Source: Paraescarpia echinospica (taxonomy: Eukaryota; Annelida; Polychaeta; Sabellida; Siboglinidae). Taken from it: 64,000 nt of DNA. The position numbers were made by a program, and so were the translations under genes. This document shows, piece after piece, positions 13,171 to 25,253 of the stretch (position 1 is its first letter; each line of letters starts with the position of its first letter). Location of the stretch: contig CM034539.1 in assembly GCA_020002185.1 (NCBI GenBank), forward strand, positions 2,054,758 to 2,118,757. The letters run 5' to 3'. The notes under the pieces are model-generated. The model was not told the origin of the DNA. It worked only from the letters and a program-made list of their open reading frames with translations, and did not search any database.

Positions 13171-13754
13171 TGTTTGTTATTGTATATGCAAATACTTAGT
13201 TTTTCACTAACTCTTTTAGGGTTAGCCCCAAAACATGACATTCATTTCCAAATATCATAGAAGATTTTGGTATTTAATAGAGAGGCAAATTTGGTAGTAC
13301 ACGAAGCATAATATAATTGTTGTTGGTGCATTTTACAGGTGACATCGGGGGTTCGATGGGGTTGCTCATTGGCGCGAGCGTCATAACACTCTTCGAAGCA
13401 GTAGACGCCTTTGCGATCGCACTGGCCAGTCGACGGCGTAAAAAGAAAAGACGACCTCAGCGGACAACAAAGCAGGAGACGGAGACTGAAATCTGAACTA
13501 TTTCTCAATGGACCGTTGCAAAGAAAGTGTAAAGTAACGGTTCTTGTAGTTGGACCGGCGTATGAGTGGGTGGTGGATGCCATCTAGCTTGTTTCCATTT
13601 ACACTTTGCCTAGTTGTATATGGAATGTGTTCACGCGTGTGCCACTGGTCACGGGACATTACAACACACGAGGTCTGTAGGCACTATGCAGCCAGGAGTA
13701 GTAATTTTCTGCAAACATTGTGTTCATACATCGTTGACTGTTTTGTTGTCGCTG

Positions 13755-13812
13755 TGTATGTGTATGTATATGTGTACCTGTATGTGTATGTGTATGTGTA
13801 TGTGTACGTGTA

Positions 13813-13873
<61 letters not shown>

Positions 13874-13916
13874 GTATATGTATATGTATATGTATATGTG
13901 TACCTGTATGTGTATA
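13755..13916. repeat. (TATGTG)n hexanucleotide repeat
   Basis: TATGTG units with a few TATATG and TACCTG variants. The long open frames crossing it are low-complexity artefacts. Confidence 0.95.
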
Positions 13917-13959
13917 TGAATCCTAAATATGAATATGTTTCAGACATGTTTTCTTGCAG

Positions 13960-14416
13960 TAGTGTATATATTGTCCTTAGTGTTGAATACCTCTCAATTT
14001 GAAGGCTTTACGAGTTCCTGTAATATCATAGACGCGTGTCAATATGGGTTTAGACATTCCGTGCCAACTAGCAGCGCTCTGTTTGATTTACTTGATGACA
14101 TCACAAATGCGCTAGAACATAAAAACTGTGCAATTATATTTATTTATGCATACCACGGCAGCTTTATATACTGTTGATGATCGACTCGTCTGTATAACTT
14201 GAGCTTCATGGCATTAGTGGAAATGTGTGTAGTTGGATCAGTAATTACTTGTATAATCGTAACCAATTTGAAATCATTTACGGTTACAGTTCAAACACAC
14301 ATAACTACAAGTGGAATTCCTCATGGTTCTTTACTTGGAGCGAAACTGTGTTTCAGCATATCATTGATATATCAAATGTTCCTAAACTTGTCAAATGTGA
14401 CTTAATTGCTAAATAA
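13960..14416 (+). pseudogene. Non-LTR retrotransposon reverse transcriptase fragment
   Basis: The first frame (to 14177) reads CQYGFRHSVPTSSALFDLLD, matching the RT block with the QYGFRxxxST(S/T)xAL signature. The next frames (about 14199-14416) read WISNYLYNRNQF and TTSGIPHGSLLGAKL, corresponding to the fingers segment and the GxPQGSxLGP block. At least one frameshift and several substitutions separate them, and the YxDD catalytic block is absent. It is a decayed CR1/jockey-like LINE piece. Confidence 0.75.
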
Positions 14417-14419
14417 ACC

Positions 14420-15240
14420 CGAACATCGTCTGTTCAGCCAATTGTATAAAACACTTGTACAATACACTATGCAACGATCTGTATGAATTGCACTTGTAAT
14501 TCCAAATCAACACATTGGGTTTCAACTTAATATAAACACAATTATATTTTCTAGTCGAAAATGCCAAATATAAAACAAATATAAAATAAATGAAAATGAA
14601 AAATAGACTTAGAGTCAAGTAAAGTCTACACTCTCAACAAGTTTAGTATCTTGAACAGATGAAGGTAAGTATATGACCGCCATAATATGTACATGTTATA
14701 TTTAATTCTGCTTTGCCACATTTATTGTATGGTGTGGAAGTATGGTGAAATACGTATTGTACAATCTGTTTTTAAATTTGCAACAATAGCAACGTGTGTA
14801 TCGTTTACGAACTCAACATGATATAAACAGATCCTAGAAATTGTCGACATAAGAGTAGCACGACGTTGTATTTTTACTTCAATGTTTCTCTTTTCATACT
14901 GTTTACTGATATGCTTTGTATATTTTATGTCAACATTTGATTTGTTTGAATAAACGCTTTTGACTTTGTCGTTTGACGATGTTGGAAGCTATCTAGGACA
15001 GAGCGAGTGGAAGAATTGTGATGGAAACGAGGTATCGGACGAGTTTCAACTGTGATAAGGAAGTGCACTTATTCTGTAGTAGTTTATAGCATATTACAGC
15101 CGAGATATTTTCTCGTATTTATAACTACAATGCCATCTACATACCAATGCATACACATTAATCGCTGATCAGCGTTAAATGCATACGCAAACCTAAACGT
15201 CACAAATTACAGCGCGCTGCCATACGGTATAACGTAGGCA
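14420..15240. other. No recognisable gene
   Basis: AT-rich sequence with short frames only. It may include the 3' end of the LINE fragment before it. Confidence 0.3.
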
Positions 15241-15560
15241 TTACTTACTTAGACTTAGTTCCTCCTGTTCCTTTTGGGACATCGGGCGACGAGGTTTCGA
15301 TGTTCCTCTGGTATAGTTTTTTGCGACTTCGTTGGCCTCATTCCAGGTGATTCCCATTTCTGCCAAGTCGTCTATAAATGTCTTACACAAGGTCTTAGTT
15401 GGCCTTCCCCTTTTCCTGTTACCACCGTCCGGTACCCACCCCACCGCTACATGCGCACATCTCTCCCTCGGTAAACGTAGTACATGCCCAGCTACTCTCG
15501 TTGTCTACACTTGACAATGTGATACAGTCTCTCCAGACCTGCCCTCCTCCTCGCTGTATC
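15241..15560 (-). pseudogene. C-terminal tail of an RTE-like LINE ORF2
   Basis: The minus-strand frame ending at 15241 contains GNRKRGRPTKTLCKTFIDDL, then EMGITWNEANEVAKN, the usual tail of RTE-clade polymerase ORFs (KRGRPxxTW ... W.EA...A.DR). The preceding sequence to about 15560 gives the matching upstream segment in a shifted frame. It is 5'-truncated with no catalytic domain. Confidence 0.65.
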
Positions 15561-15599
15561 ATTGGTGAAATTTCATACGATATCTATGTGTTGAATCTA

Positions 15600-16190
15600 T
15601 AATACCATGTCCGTCAAATGTGTATGAACAAACTGTTAGAAAAGTAGTTTTTTAAATGAAATCTTTTCCGAGATAGACATAAATGTTGAAAAAAAATGTT
15701 GTTGCAAAAGCTTTAATGTTTCAATTTAAATGTGACAAAGAGAAAGCAGATCATGGAGATCGGGTAATTCTGCACGTAATCGTTTTTTACAGGTAAAATC
15801 AGCATAACATGCGCGATGTACTACGATATATCGTAAAGGATGCTACCTTCGTACGTCCGGTTTCTGATAGGCATAGCAGATTTGAAAGTTGAAAGGTTAT
15901 CGAAATATTTTTGCTAATCTTAAATAATTTTATTGAATTAAAGTAAACGTTCTCATATAACTCATATAACTCAAACGATGAAATATAAATGTTAGGTGGT
16001 TATATAACCAATTATTTGTTCAAACTTTTCTTCGCGATTATATTAAAATGTCATAATAACTACATTAATGCTAAGTACAGCAAATGTTACACACACATCA
16101 TGGTTAATTTGTTGACACAATATTATTAGTTAAACACAAACAAATACATGATCATTTAAATTAAAAACTTACCTTTATAATCTTGCGTAT
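15600..16190. other. No recognisable gene
   Basis: AT-rich DNA between two LINE tails. Confidence 0.3.
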
Positions 16191-16275
16191 ACATTTTAGC
16201 TCCCTGGCGTTTCGATCCATCTGTAAATGATGTTGTTGGCTTATCGATTCTGAGATTGACTACCCCTTTTGTATT

Positions 16276-17962
16276 CAGGCCCGTAGCCAGCTTTATACAA
16301 CGGGGGTTCACATTTTTCCAATACAAACTCCAGAGGCGCCTTACGCTCGTGTGGGGTTATAGTTTTCACAATGCAAAGGACACCACTTGTTCACATGGTA
16401 GTTCACCCCATAATGCAGATGGTCGGGTCTCCAGCTGAAAGGACAATACAATGGGTTGTGAGGTTCGTGGACCCTGTGGTTTCAACTGATATTCAAACAC
16501 TACATTAGCATCACCAGCAGGCCATTAGCGACGCTGTTTCGGGGGTGGGGGTACGGAATTCATATATATAGTCTGTGGAATATATCCCATTTTGTTGCTG
16601 ATTAAGCATAATGTATACCCAATTTTATTCATAAAAGCCAACAGGATATTATATTATATTATTAACACAACTGATTTCTTTTAGTAAAAACACGTCACCA
16701 TATGTGCGGTTTTGAATATATATATATATATATATATATATGCATGCACACATAATAATATCTTAAACGAGGCACTGAGGAATGTGAGTATGTCCAAGTT
16801 TTGTTAGAGTAAACATTTAGTGTTACAATTTGTTGATATTAACAATGTAGTTTTCAGTCAATTAATACATTATATGCAGCCCAAAATGTCCACAACTTAT
16901 CAATAACATAATTCAGTCAGTAGTTTAATAAACCTTTATAAATAGAAGATTAGAAAACATTTCCTTTTGTTGAATTTTAATTAAATTATACGTATCAAAC
17001 AATCGAGTACCGTAACCTATAGACCACACTGACCGCAGGAAATATTATCTGTATTTGGCAGCTGACAAACAAAATGAAGGCAATAATTAAGAGAAAGACT
17101 ACTTCACACTGTCTTGCCGATATTAGGCCCCCTTTCTGAGACCTATAACTATGCAACCAGCGACAACAAGATTTCGACAGCCACAACTATGGCCACGTAA
17201 TTCCCGGTTTCTCATCAGCACGCGCATTTTAAAAAAAGGTGCGTTAAACTTTATTTATTAATGTTCAAATAAATTGATTTGTGTCAAGCTTGATGAATTT
17301 ATCTAAAGGTTTGTCTTTTGTACGAAATACACTCGTTAGATATCGTAATTTGTTGATTGTTGAGAATAGCCCTTTGATACACGGTAGGTAGCTCAATCAG
17401 CATACTAAAAACAGCACCCATCATTTACATTTTAATAGAATTCTGAAGATAAGCCAATACTATATGGACCAATACACTGTATCTGTTCTCGTATTTGTTC
17501 TTTAATCAGTGTTAAGTCATTGTCACCCCTTTCACACACTAGCATTTAACATGATACTTATGAGAACCATAGTCACTATGCAGTGAAATGTCAATATCAA
17601 ATTGAATCACTCACATAAATCCTTTAGTATAACTGTGTTTGTTTTGTCTGTATCAGTCACCTGTGACTGACTACAATTTGTAGTCATGGTTTTTAGGGTA
17701 AAATTGGCTTCTTGTGCATTTGTTATCCCTTTTAAGCACCAGTATCAAGCAGGCTGTCCTGGCATGCTAGTTAATGTTTGAACAACATCCAGCACGTTTT
17801 AGGAGAGGGTTCACGCTTTTGAGAAACTGTGAATAATCTTAACAGAAACTTAGAGATTCTTCTTAAAGATTAAATTTGAGGGGGCTTTCATATTTTGGAG
17901 AAAGGGGGTTCACAAAAAGGGGGTTCACGGGGTTCAGGTGAACCACCCTGGCTACGGGCCTG
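16276..17962. mobile_element. hAT-like non-autonomous DNA transposon
   Basis: It is bounded by perfect 15-bp inverted termini, CAGGCCCGTAGCCAG at 16276 and its complement ending at 17962. Terminal GGGGTTCA-type motifs continue the similarity inward. CAGG...CCTG ends suit hAT elements. The flanking 8-mers (TTTGTATT and TTATTTAT) are similar but not identical, so the target duplication is only tentative. No transposase frame is present. Confidence 0.65.
16717..16742. repeat. (TA)n microsatellite
   Basis: About 13 TA units inside the hAT-like element. Confidence 0.9.
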
Positions 17963-18032
17963 TTATTTATGCGCTTCTAAGCTTGGTTTCCGTGGATTTA
18001 CGCGCAATAGAAGATGACTTATTATTATTATC

Positions 18033-18600
18033 AGTACATAAAAACAGTTATAGCTTGCTTCAAAAATAGGCCTAGAAGTTATGATGTGCTGTCGTGTCCT
18101 GCATTAGTACCGCATAAACAAGGTTTTTATTATACCTATGTGTTACCAAACAATACATATATGCAACGAGCATTTACTGGGTGTAGGCGTAATAGACAGA
18201 GGGGTATCTTTCAAAAAACGAACGAACGTTTTAGAGGAAATGTCCAGACCACCTCTACGAAGCGTTAAAGGGAACAGGGCGTTTCACAAAGGTTTTAATT
18301 TAGCATGACATACTTTATGAATGATCCCTTACCTGAACCCTATTATCTACACTCGTGATTTTCATTTCACCAACGACAATAACTTCGTTATCAACGCCAT
18401 AAATCCGAACACCATAAATAGCACCTCACATTCTATATAAATTTGTATGCGATATGTTACTGAAAATTACGATTATTGCTGTCTCAGTAGTGTTGCCTAT
18501 TTCTTCCTAAACGGTATGGGTAGATATACCTACAAAGATTAAATACCAAATATAATCTCTAATCAAGGATAACTTCTGACTCCTGCTTTAGAACGTTCAC
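18033..18600. other. No recognisable gene
   Basis: Includes an 84-codon open frame from 18014 with no recognisable motif, probably chance. Confidence 0.3.
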
Positions 18601-18602
18601 CC

Positions 18603-18960
18603 CCGCAGCAAATGTAATACAGCTTCGATCATCTAGTTCTGACCTACTGTTTGTTCCTAGAGTCAACACTAACATTGGAACTAGGGCTTTTTCTGTTGCT
18701 GCACCAACTCTTTGGAATATGCTTCCTCTTAGTGTTAGATCAGTTGAAAATATTACAAAATTCCGTCGTCATTTAAAAACGTATCTTTACAACCTTGCTT
18801 ATCCACCGTAGCTCCCAAGCGCCCTGACCCATCTGTTGACAACTGGAAAACTACTTATGGATTTTGAGATTGACCAACCCTTTTGTTTTGATGCGCCTCT
18901 GAGCTTGGTTTCCAAGGATTTAGGCGCAATAGAAGTTATCTTGTTATTATTATTATTATT
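18603..18960 (+). pseudogene. CR1/L2-like LINE ORF2 tail and 3' UTR
   Basis: The plus-strand frame at 18603-18815 reads RSSSSDLLFVPRVN, then TRAFSVAAPTLWNMLP and TKFRRHLKTYLY. This is the classic C-terminal tail of CR1/L2-type polymerase proteins (...RAF..AAP.LWN.LP...). It is followed by a conserved 3' UTR and a terminal (TTA)n at 18942-18960, as expected for a 5'-truncated insertion. Confidence 0.8.
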
Positions 18961-19039
18961 AGATGCATTAGTCGCTGTTTCGAATAGCGTTAACGTTATT
19001 TTATCACATACCGCTTGCGAGTGAGCGAACTTAGCGTAC

Positions 19040-19560
19040 ACTTAGTCCAGCAGATAAGTGCAGGAAAATGAGGGAATTATGCGCTTTTGCATAAAAGTAA
19101 GACACTTTGCTCATCTATCTATACATCAAAGGAACCATTTTAAAGATTGGAGGCATTCCAGATTTTACTGCGGTCAGAAATGGCCGCCATTTAAAAAAAT
19201 TACCGCCATATTCAATATCTTATTAACAGCTTTACATAGAGCAATAATATTTGTGTCTACCTGTAGGTTTTAGGGGACCAAGATTTCAAATTTGTTACAT
19301 TAGACCTTCTCCTACATTCGCATCCGCCATTTTTAAAGATGGTAGTCGTTAATTTAAATGTAACAATGTCTTAATAACTGCGATACGTAGAAGAATATAG
19401 TTTACGTTTTTGAATAGTTTGGAGGATAGCGATTTCAAAAAATATTACACTTTCCCTTCGTATGCAAGCCTATATCCGACATTCCCATATCTAAAGAAAA
19501 AACATAACTCAGAGCCACAGAGTTGATGTCAAAATGTATGTTTTTTAAATGTGATGGTTT
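19040..19560. other. No recognisable gene
   Basis: Contains repeated GCCGCCATTTAAA / GCCATTTTTAAAGATGG phrases but no identified element. Confidence 0.3.
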
Positions 19561-19562
19561 CA

Positions 19563-19733
<171 letters not shown>

Positions 19734-19739
19734 CTTCAT

Positions 19740-20840
19740 CAATCTAGTTCTCTGTTTCCTTTCACTGCATATGTAATCTCCATTAACACCAATGCTGAGC
19801 AAAATTCGTGAAATTCTCCTTCCTCGTTTTTCCAAAAAATCAACCTTAACCTGACACCCATATATTTCGCCCCAATTTGTGATTGATTTTGAAATGTTGG
19901 TGCATTCTCCAAAATAGCCACTCTGCGAATACGCGAGCAACTTGGGTATATTTATTCGTTCATTGTGAAAGGTGTAACGCATTAGTACATTCAGTATTCA
20001 CTGCACCAACATGTCCCATTTGAAAGTGCACGAAAAAGAATTGACACATCACACCAAAACGGTTTTTTTTCTCAAAAGCACTGTGGTGTTGCGAGTAAGT
20101 TTCATATGTGACGTCACATCTCGGCATCCCGAAAAGCGCACCAAAATATCGCATATTCCAAAACGTCCGGATGCACAACATAAAATGTAGAATTTCAAAT
20201 TCATTGATTTTTTTGGCTTGATGGACATGGAAATAGATAGCTGGATGTAATATAATATGAAATCAAGCAATACGTGTTTTTATTCCCTTTAACTATCAGG
20301 ATAATGGCGGTCGAATTGTTTATGTCGTTTTACTCCAGGTCAAACTTAGCCTCAATTACCCAAGCTCCGTTAGGTGGCAGCACTTTTTCGCCCCTCACAA
20401 CCGCCCGGGAGATTAATTCTATGCCAATGTTACCGGTAGGGGGCTTTACCCCAAATTTTGGTAGAGACGATGATTGGCTTTAAGGCCAACTATGAAATAA
20501 CAAATTAAATAAGGGTACACTTTTATCAGGTGATACAATGTTATAAAAACTGTTCAACATTAAACTTATATTGAAACATGTCACACAAAAATAAACCGAC
20601 ATTAAACTTGCTTTCGTAGTTTAGTGTCTCTTAATCACTTGCATATTCATTAGGTGGCAGCTCTCGTGGCTGTCAACTATTTCGTATTGTTGTTTTGCTT
20701 ATGCCCGAGCACAAACAAACCACTAAGTGTGAATAAGCATGATATAAATACCAATCAAGGACTAATTTAACGAAAGAAAGTACATTCGATATCGCGCGCA
20801 ACGGTTGGACTGCTAACTAGTCGCCAAACTACAACCAAAA
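19740..20840. other. No recognisable gene
   Basis: Mixed AT-rich sequence with short frames only. Confidence 0.3.
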
Positions 20841-20847
20841 CGTTGTG

Positions 20848-20917
20848 ATCTTGGTGGCTAAGTCGGTAGCGTGTCGAGCAACTATTTCTAGGGTCATCAG
20901 TTCGAATCCTGTAGAGT
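20848..20917 (+). repeat. tRNA-derived sequence (SINE head or tRNA relic)
   Basis: Box A-like TGGCTAAGTCGG lies at 20855-20866 and box B-like AGTTCGAATCC at 20899-20909, about 32 bases apart, as in tRNA genes. The 5' and 3' ends do not pair into a convincing acceptor stem, so it is not called as a functional tRNA. Confidence 0.45.
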
Positions 20918-21079
20918 ACTCGTAACTGTTGTTTGTGTTCATTTAGTTTAAGATTCATTTTATTTTGGGCACTGTTTCGTAATTTAATTTCGTTATCGAA
21001 AACATACATACTATATAAACATTCTGGGGTATATACGTGTTAACTGGCAGTGAGCAGTCAAAAGGCGGTTTCCAAACCA

Positions 21080-22060
21080 AACTCTCTTCCTGGCGAAGTC
21101 ACGCTGCCGGGCGAGAGTCAGTTAAGCGAGACTAGGCAAATCCAGACATTCGTCATTCCAAGCAGAAGTGTCATCCATGTATCAACGCTGCCTATACCTC
21201 AGTTCCATCGCTGATTGAAAGGTACCTAAATTCCAATGAACAGGCTCTGCATCGCACACCAGGAGGAGGTATGGGAGCCAAATTGTCACACATCAGAGAC
21301 AGCATCTACAAAGCCGCTTTGACAACTTTCGGCAAACAGAGAAAAACACGAGGGTATGGGAAAACGGCGCACTTATACTGGAAATCACGGTTCAAGTGTG
21401 TAAAGTCTGTGTCGTCAGCATCCTGTTGTACGGCAGTGAGACATGGACAGCATACACAAGGCAGGATCGTCGTCTCAGCACATTTTTCTTACTTTGCCAC
21501 AGGCGCATTCTTGGATTGAAATGGCAAGATCGCATCCCAAATGCAGATGTGTTCAAGCAGGCAACAGTCCCAGCATGTATGCTCTCCTCAGCAAGTGTCG
21601 CTTGTGATGGCTCGGCCATGTATATCGCGTGGAGGATGGTAGTATCCCTAAAGACGTCCTCTATACTGAGCTTGAAGTTGGATCCAGACCCACCGGCCGC
21701 CCGTTGCTTCGCTTGAAGGATGTGTGTCGACGCGATATGAAGGCATGCAGCATCGACACAACATCATGGGAGACAGCTACCACAGATCGCAGTACATTGT
21801 GCGCAACAGTGCATGAGGGGGTGAAAACCAACGAGGAAAAGTTAAACGCAACCTGGATGGAGGAGAGACAACAACGAAGGGATCGTAGATCGGCGCATCA
21901 GTTTTGCCACCGAACTACGTCTGCAGAGACTGTGCAAGGGATTGTCACTCAAGGATTGGCCTGCAGTCACAGCAGATTCTGCCCCACCAGTTATTGACTC
22001 TTCAGATGCAGAACATATTGTCCGTCGGGACAGGGATGCCTACTACTACTACTCCTACGA
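21080..22060 (+). pseudogene. LINE ORF2 fragment, internally deleted
   Basis: The 5' part (about 21271-21400) reads LRDSIYKAALTTFGKQ-like residues, the segment between endonuclease and RT. It then jumps to the RT C-terminus: VSILLYGSETWT, RRILGLKWQDRIPNADV, and in a shifted frame EVGSRPTGRPLLRLKDVC and EEKLNATW. The YxDD region is missing. The family is the same as the piece at 28241-28665. Confidence 0.75.
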
Positions 22061-22109
22061 GGTGTTGTATTTAGTATGTATTTCACAAAATACAAACATT
22101 AAATTCTAC

Positions 22110-22375
22110 TAGAGTAAAACCGGTTCAAGGTTGACATCATTGGGACAGTGCAGTGTGTGACCCTCGACGACAAACCAAGTGTTACGTCACACAGGCGTAT
22201 TCTGCACACAAGCCATATATAGCTGTCTACGTCACGTCAAGTCACCTCTGTGATTCTGACAAAGGCATACCTCATTATCTCATCTTTCAATGTCCATATG
22301 GCAGGTTGAGACATAGCCACAGGGTTGGAGGGTCGCACACGTGTTTGCACTTATATATTGATATTGCGATTTAGT
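22110..22375 (+). repeat. LINE-associated repeat shared with 28.57-28.74 kb
   Basis: The phrase GACATCATTGGGACAGTGCAG and the following about 170 bases occur in the same orientation at 28570-28735. The last about 70 bases also match 28830-28900 in inverted orientation, so this is a rearranged repeat rather than a gene. Confidence 0.6.
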
Positions 22376-22740
22376 GTTTTTCCAGAAGCCCACTTTTTTT
22401 ATAAATACTGAAAGCTGCTTTAAAGTATTACTTTTGGCTTATTTGTAGATGTCCGCTGAGTGGCGTCGGGAATCTTGATGGTCACCTCTTTGAATGAAGT
22501 CATGTCACGTGGTTGTCCTTACATATTATCTACATAGTCGTTTTCGGTCATAGCAGTTTTCAAATTCGCTTAGGTAAATTGAACGCCACCCACACTAACA
22601 CGTTGACAAAACAATTGTTGTCAGTGAAATGGGAAAAGGAGGTGTGTCTTGATGACTATGAAAACTAAAAACAAACACATGCATCCATAATATCAACACG
22701 ATTTTATTTCATTTCATATATTTCTGATAAATACTAGACA
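22376..22740. other. No recognisable gene
   Basis: AT-rich. It lies downstream of the minus-strand zinc-finger/MALVDP pseudogene. Confidence 0.3.
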
Positions 22741-22827
22741 GAATATTCCCGACATGATATCTCTTGCACACTGTTCCTGTGGATTGTATGTCGCACACGA
22801 ACCTGTTTTTGTCCTAAGTCGATAATA

Positions 22828-23885
22828 CTAATATGGCTCCCAAAGTGTGATTTGCAAAGGTGTCGCCGAATGAACTGCGCGCCGCGACGACGCAGGTCGT
22901 CTACGATGCCAATGACGACCACTGTCAAACGGAATGCTGGTTTCCTTTGATATGTCATCGTCCACTGACGCTGTCTGCATGTAAATCCAACGATCTGAGT
23001 TCCCAACTAAATCCATTGGCGTGTTCACGTCCTTGAGACCACGAACAAAGGTTTCCCATCCCACCGGTTCAAATGACTTCCGTTTTTTCAACACGTCATT
23101 CACAAGGTCCACGATATTACTTCCGGGAACCGCCTTGTTTCTGTACATCATCTCGCCATGATCGTTCCAAATTACGACACCTTTCATTTTATGTAGGAGT
23201 CGTCGTGATTTCTGCTTGATAGTTTTTGGAACGCTGTCGATTATTTCATTTTCGATGTTCTTATTTTCGATGATTTCGTTTTTGTTACCAGGTTGCACTT
23301 TGTTTTTGTCTTCACTGAGAATTTTTGTTCGATGACCACACGCAGAGGTTCGTTTATACGTATGTCGGAAAGATCGTTGTATCGATTCAACACCTGGTTA
23401 TAGAACACAACCTTTTCCCTCTCGTGTATATCGCTTCGTTCTAATATTTCTAGCATTTCATTGTCGCGTCGTTGCAAGACACTTTCGATAGGATTAGCCA
23501 TAGAAGGATGTTGTGGTTGAATGTTTTCCAAAATACAGGGATCGACCAGGGCCATATTCTTTGTGTGTTCCATGGTCACCTGAGATGGAGACGGGAATGT
23601 CGAGCTTGTTGATGGGACCGTAGGTACATGTGTCATTGTGGGCACCTGACAGGACAGGAATGTCGAGCTTGTTGCTGGGGCCAGAGACACAGGTGTCGTA
23701 GTGGGCGCCGGAACAAGTGCATTTAGCGACGTAGGGTTTGTCGACGGTGCACAGCGACTGTGGGCACTGTGTCGTTTCCAGCTATCTTTCCGTGTGAAAT
23801 GTCTCTTACAAGCTGAGCACTGGAAGGCCGCCCGTGATGATGGTGTTGGCTTGTTGGCAGCAGATATACTAGTCCATAAGCTCAT
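22828..23885 (-). pseudogene. Zinc-finger fusion to a Polinton MALVDP-family protein
   Basis: The ATG is at 23885. An N-terminal C2H2-like finger (CSACKRHFTRKDSWKRH, then C) is followed by a Thr/Ser/Pro-rich linker. Next comes a region with NMALVDP and EILERSDIHEREKVVFYNQ, which closely parallels KMALVDP and ILERSDLSEREKVASYNQ of the Polinton protein at 43372-44142. A frame change between 23298 and 23241 leads into the matching C-terminal domain (DSVPKTIKQKSRRLL, GSNIVDLVNDVL, PVGWETFVRGLKDVN). The intact Polinton homologue has no finger, so this comes from a different lineage or is a fusion. Its Polinton function is unknown; position among capsid genes suggests a virion or assembly role. Frameshift and isolation make it a relic. 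Confidence 0.75.
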
Positions 23886-24014
23886 GATGTACGTGTTTAC
23901 TATTCAAATGTAAAGAACGGAATGACTCTTGGAACTCGTCGGCCTAAGTTTGGTTTGTGCAACTCGTTGATCTAAGTCTGATTCGTGCAACTCGTTTTAT
24001 ACCTGTCTATTGCA

Positions 24015-24200
24015 GCGGAATTTCACGTGATGAACCTGTCCATTGTGGTGGAAGAGGTGGAATTTGACGCGATAACCTGTCCATTGTGGTGGAAGAGGTG
24101 GAATTTGACGCGATAACCTGTCCATTGTAGTGGAATAGGTGGAATTTGACGCGATATCATGTCCATTGTGGTGGAAGAGGTGAAATTTGATGCGATAACC
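24015..24200. repeat. Tandem ~58-bp minisatellite
   Basis: About four units containing CCTGTCCATTGTGGTGGAAG and AATTTGACGCGATA. It lies upstream of the pseudogene at 23885. The spacing is not CRISPR-like. Confidence 0.8.
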
Positions 24201-24704
24201 CATTAAGTTTGGTGTTTCGTTTGTCCGATAAGTTTGGTTCTTGCCACTCATTGGTCTAAGGATTTGGTGTTTCGTTTGTCCGACAAGTTTGTTTGAATGA
24301 TTGGTTCGTGCATCGCGCTAGTCAAAGTTTGATTCGTGGAAGTCGTTGGTCTTAGTTTGGTTAAGTAGAGACATAAGATAAGGTTTGCGCAGTTTATTCG
24401 TGAACAACACAAACGTATTTACATGTAACGCTCCACAACTGCAAGAACCAGAGACTAGACATTGATATAGAGTCTTACAAAGTTTAATCGTGTACAAGAC
24501 GATACCGCACCTCACTACTTCAGTCTTGCCTGCCATACGGCGAGGAGCCCTTTTGGGCCCAACAAAGTATGTTCGGATACTTGGTTGCGGTATTGTTCCA
24601 GACAGTCAACCAGTCTTTAATCAACCTCATCCTCCATTAATGTCAGAACCATTTGTTTCATCGTGTTTCGCCACTGTTTCGAAATAGAGTCTTGCAACCA
24701 ACAC
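24201..24704. other. No recognisable gene; shared with 40.26-40.36 kb
   Basis: Contains repeated (C/A)GTTGGTCTAAGTTTGGTT-like phrases, also present in inverted form around 40260-40360. This helps tie the two decayed clusters together. Confidence 0.35.
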
Positions 24705-24770
24705 GTGATACTACACATGGGTAGTGTCGTCTTGAGAGTTCAACTTTGCACACATTGCTTATGGACCTAA

Positions 24771-24865
24771 TTTTGACGCTAAGCCTAATCCTAACCGTAA
24801 CCCTAACGCTGCCCGAAATCCTAACCTTAACCCAAACCCCAACCCTAATCCTAATGTTAACCTAA
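24771..24865. repeat. Degenerate interstitial telomere-like repeat
   Basis: A run of CCTAAC, CCTAAT, CCCTAAC and CCAACC variants. It is too degenerate and too short for a chromosome end. Its reverse strand reads as the Leu-Gly repeats of a low-complexity frame. Confidence 0.7.
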
Positions 24866-24879
24866 AAATTGTGACATTG

Positions 24880-25222
24880 GTCACGTGAGTAGAAGTTGTG
24901 ACGTCTTCAGGAGCGGTCGTTGTTACTTTGGTACCATCGATAGAAGTTGTCACATCGACCGTATCGGCTGAAGTTGCGATATTGATGGGAGCGGAAGTTC
25001 TCACATCGACCGTGTCGGCAGAAATTGTGACATCGTCAGGAGCCGAAGTTGGCGCATCGCAGATCCTAGTGTACCTCTGGTTCCGACGGCCCGAAAGGAC
25101 GGTTGGTCACCTGTATGATGGGTCGGCTCGTCGGCTCGTCCTCGTCGCTCGAGTCTGCTGCATTGCGAGGTCGGTAATAGGGTGACTTCAACATGATGAT
25201 GTTAGCCGTGATGTCGTCGTAA
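24880..25222 (-). pseudogene. Relic related to the N-terminus of the 39.16-kb NADAR gene
   Basis: Downstream of a matching promoter, the minus strand reads IIMLKSPYYRPRNAADSSDE then DEPTSRP. The NADAR pseudogene at 39159 has IMLKTPNYHTPVAFSDSDVDE at the same place. The ATG used at 39159 is ACG here, so only the internal ATG remains. The frame ends near 25066 and then degenerates into a Thr/Ser/Val-rich repeat (25004-24880). No NADAR domain follows. Confidence 0.55.
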
Positions 25223-25253
25223 TACGAATGACGGTCCGATTGGCAAAACACTG

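Larger units (their letters stand above)
16197..18032 (+). repeat. LINE 3' tail split by a nested insertion
   Basis: The parts 16197-16275 and 17963-18032 together correspond to the complete 3' tail at 18810-18960: TAGCTCCC..., GATTCTGAGATTGA / GATTTTGAGATTGA, then TGCGC(C/T)TCT(G/A)AGCTTGGTTTCC, GCGCAATAGAAG and a TTA-rich end. The 1,687-bp element in 16276-17962 separates them. Confidence 0.75.

Noticed and set aside
20848..20917. Functional tRNA gene
   Set aside because: A and B boxes are present but the acceptor stem does not pair; kept only as a tRNA-derived repeat.
24015..24200. Possible CRISPR-like array
   Set aside because: The repeats are contiguous, degenerate and about 58 bp with no unique spacers, in an animal genome.
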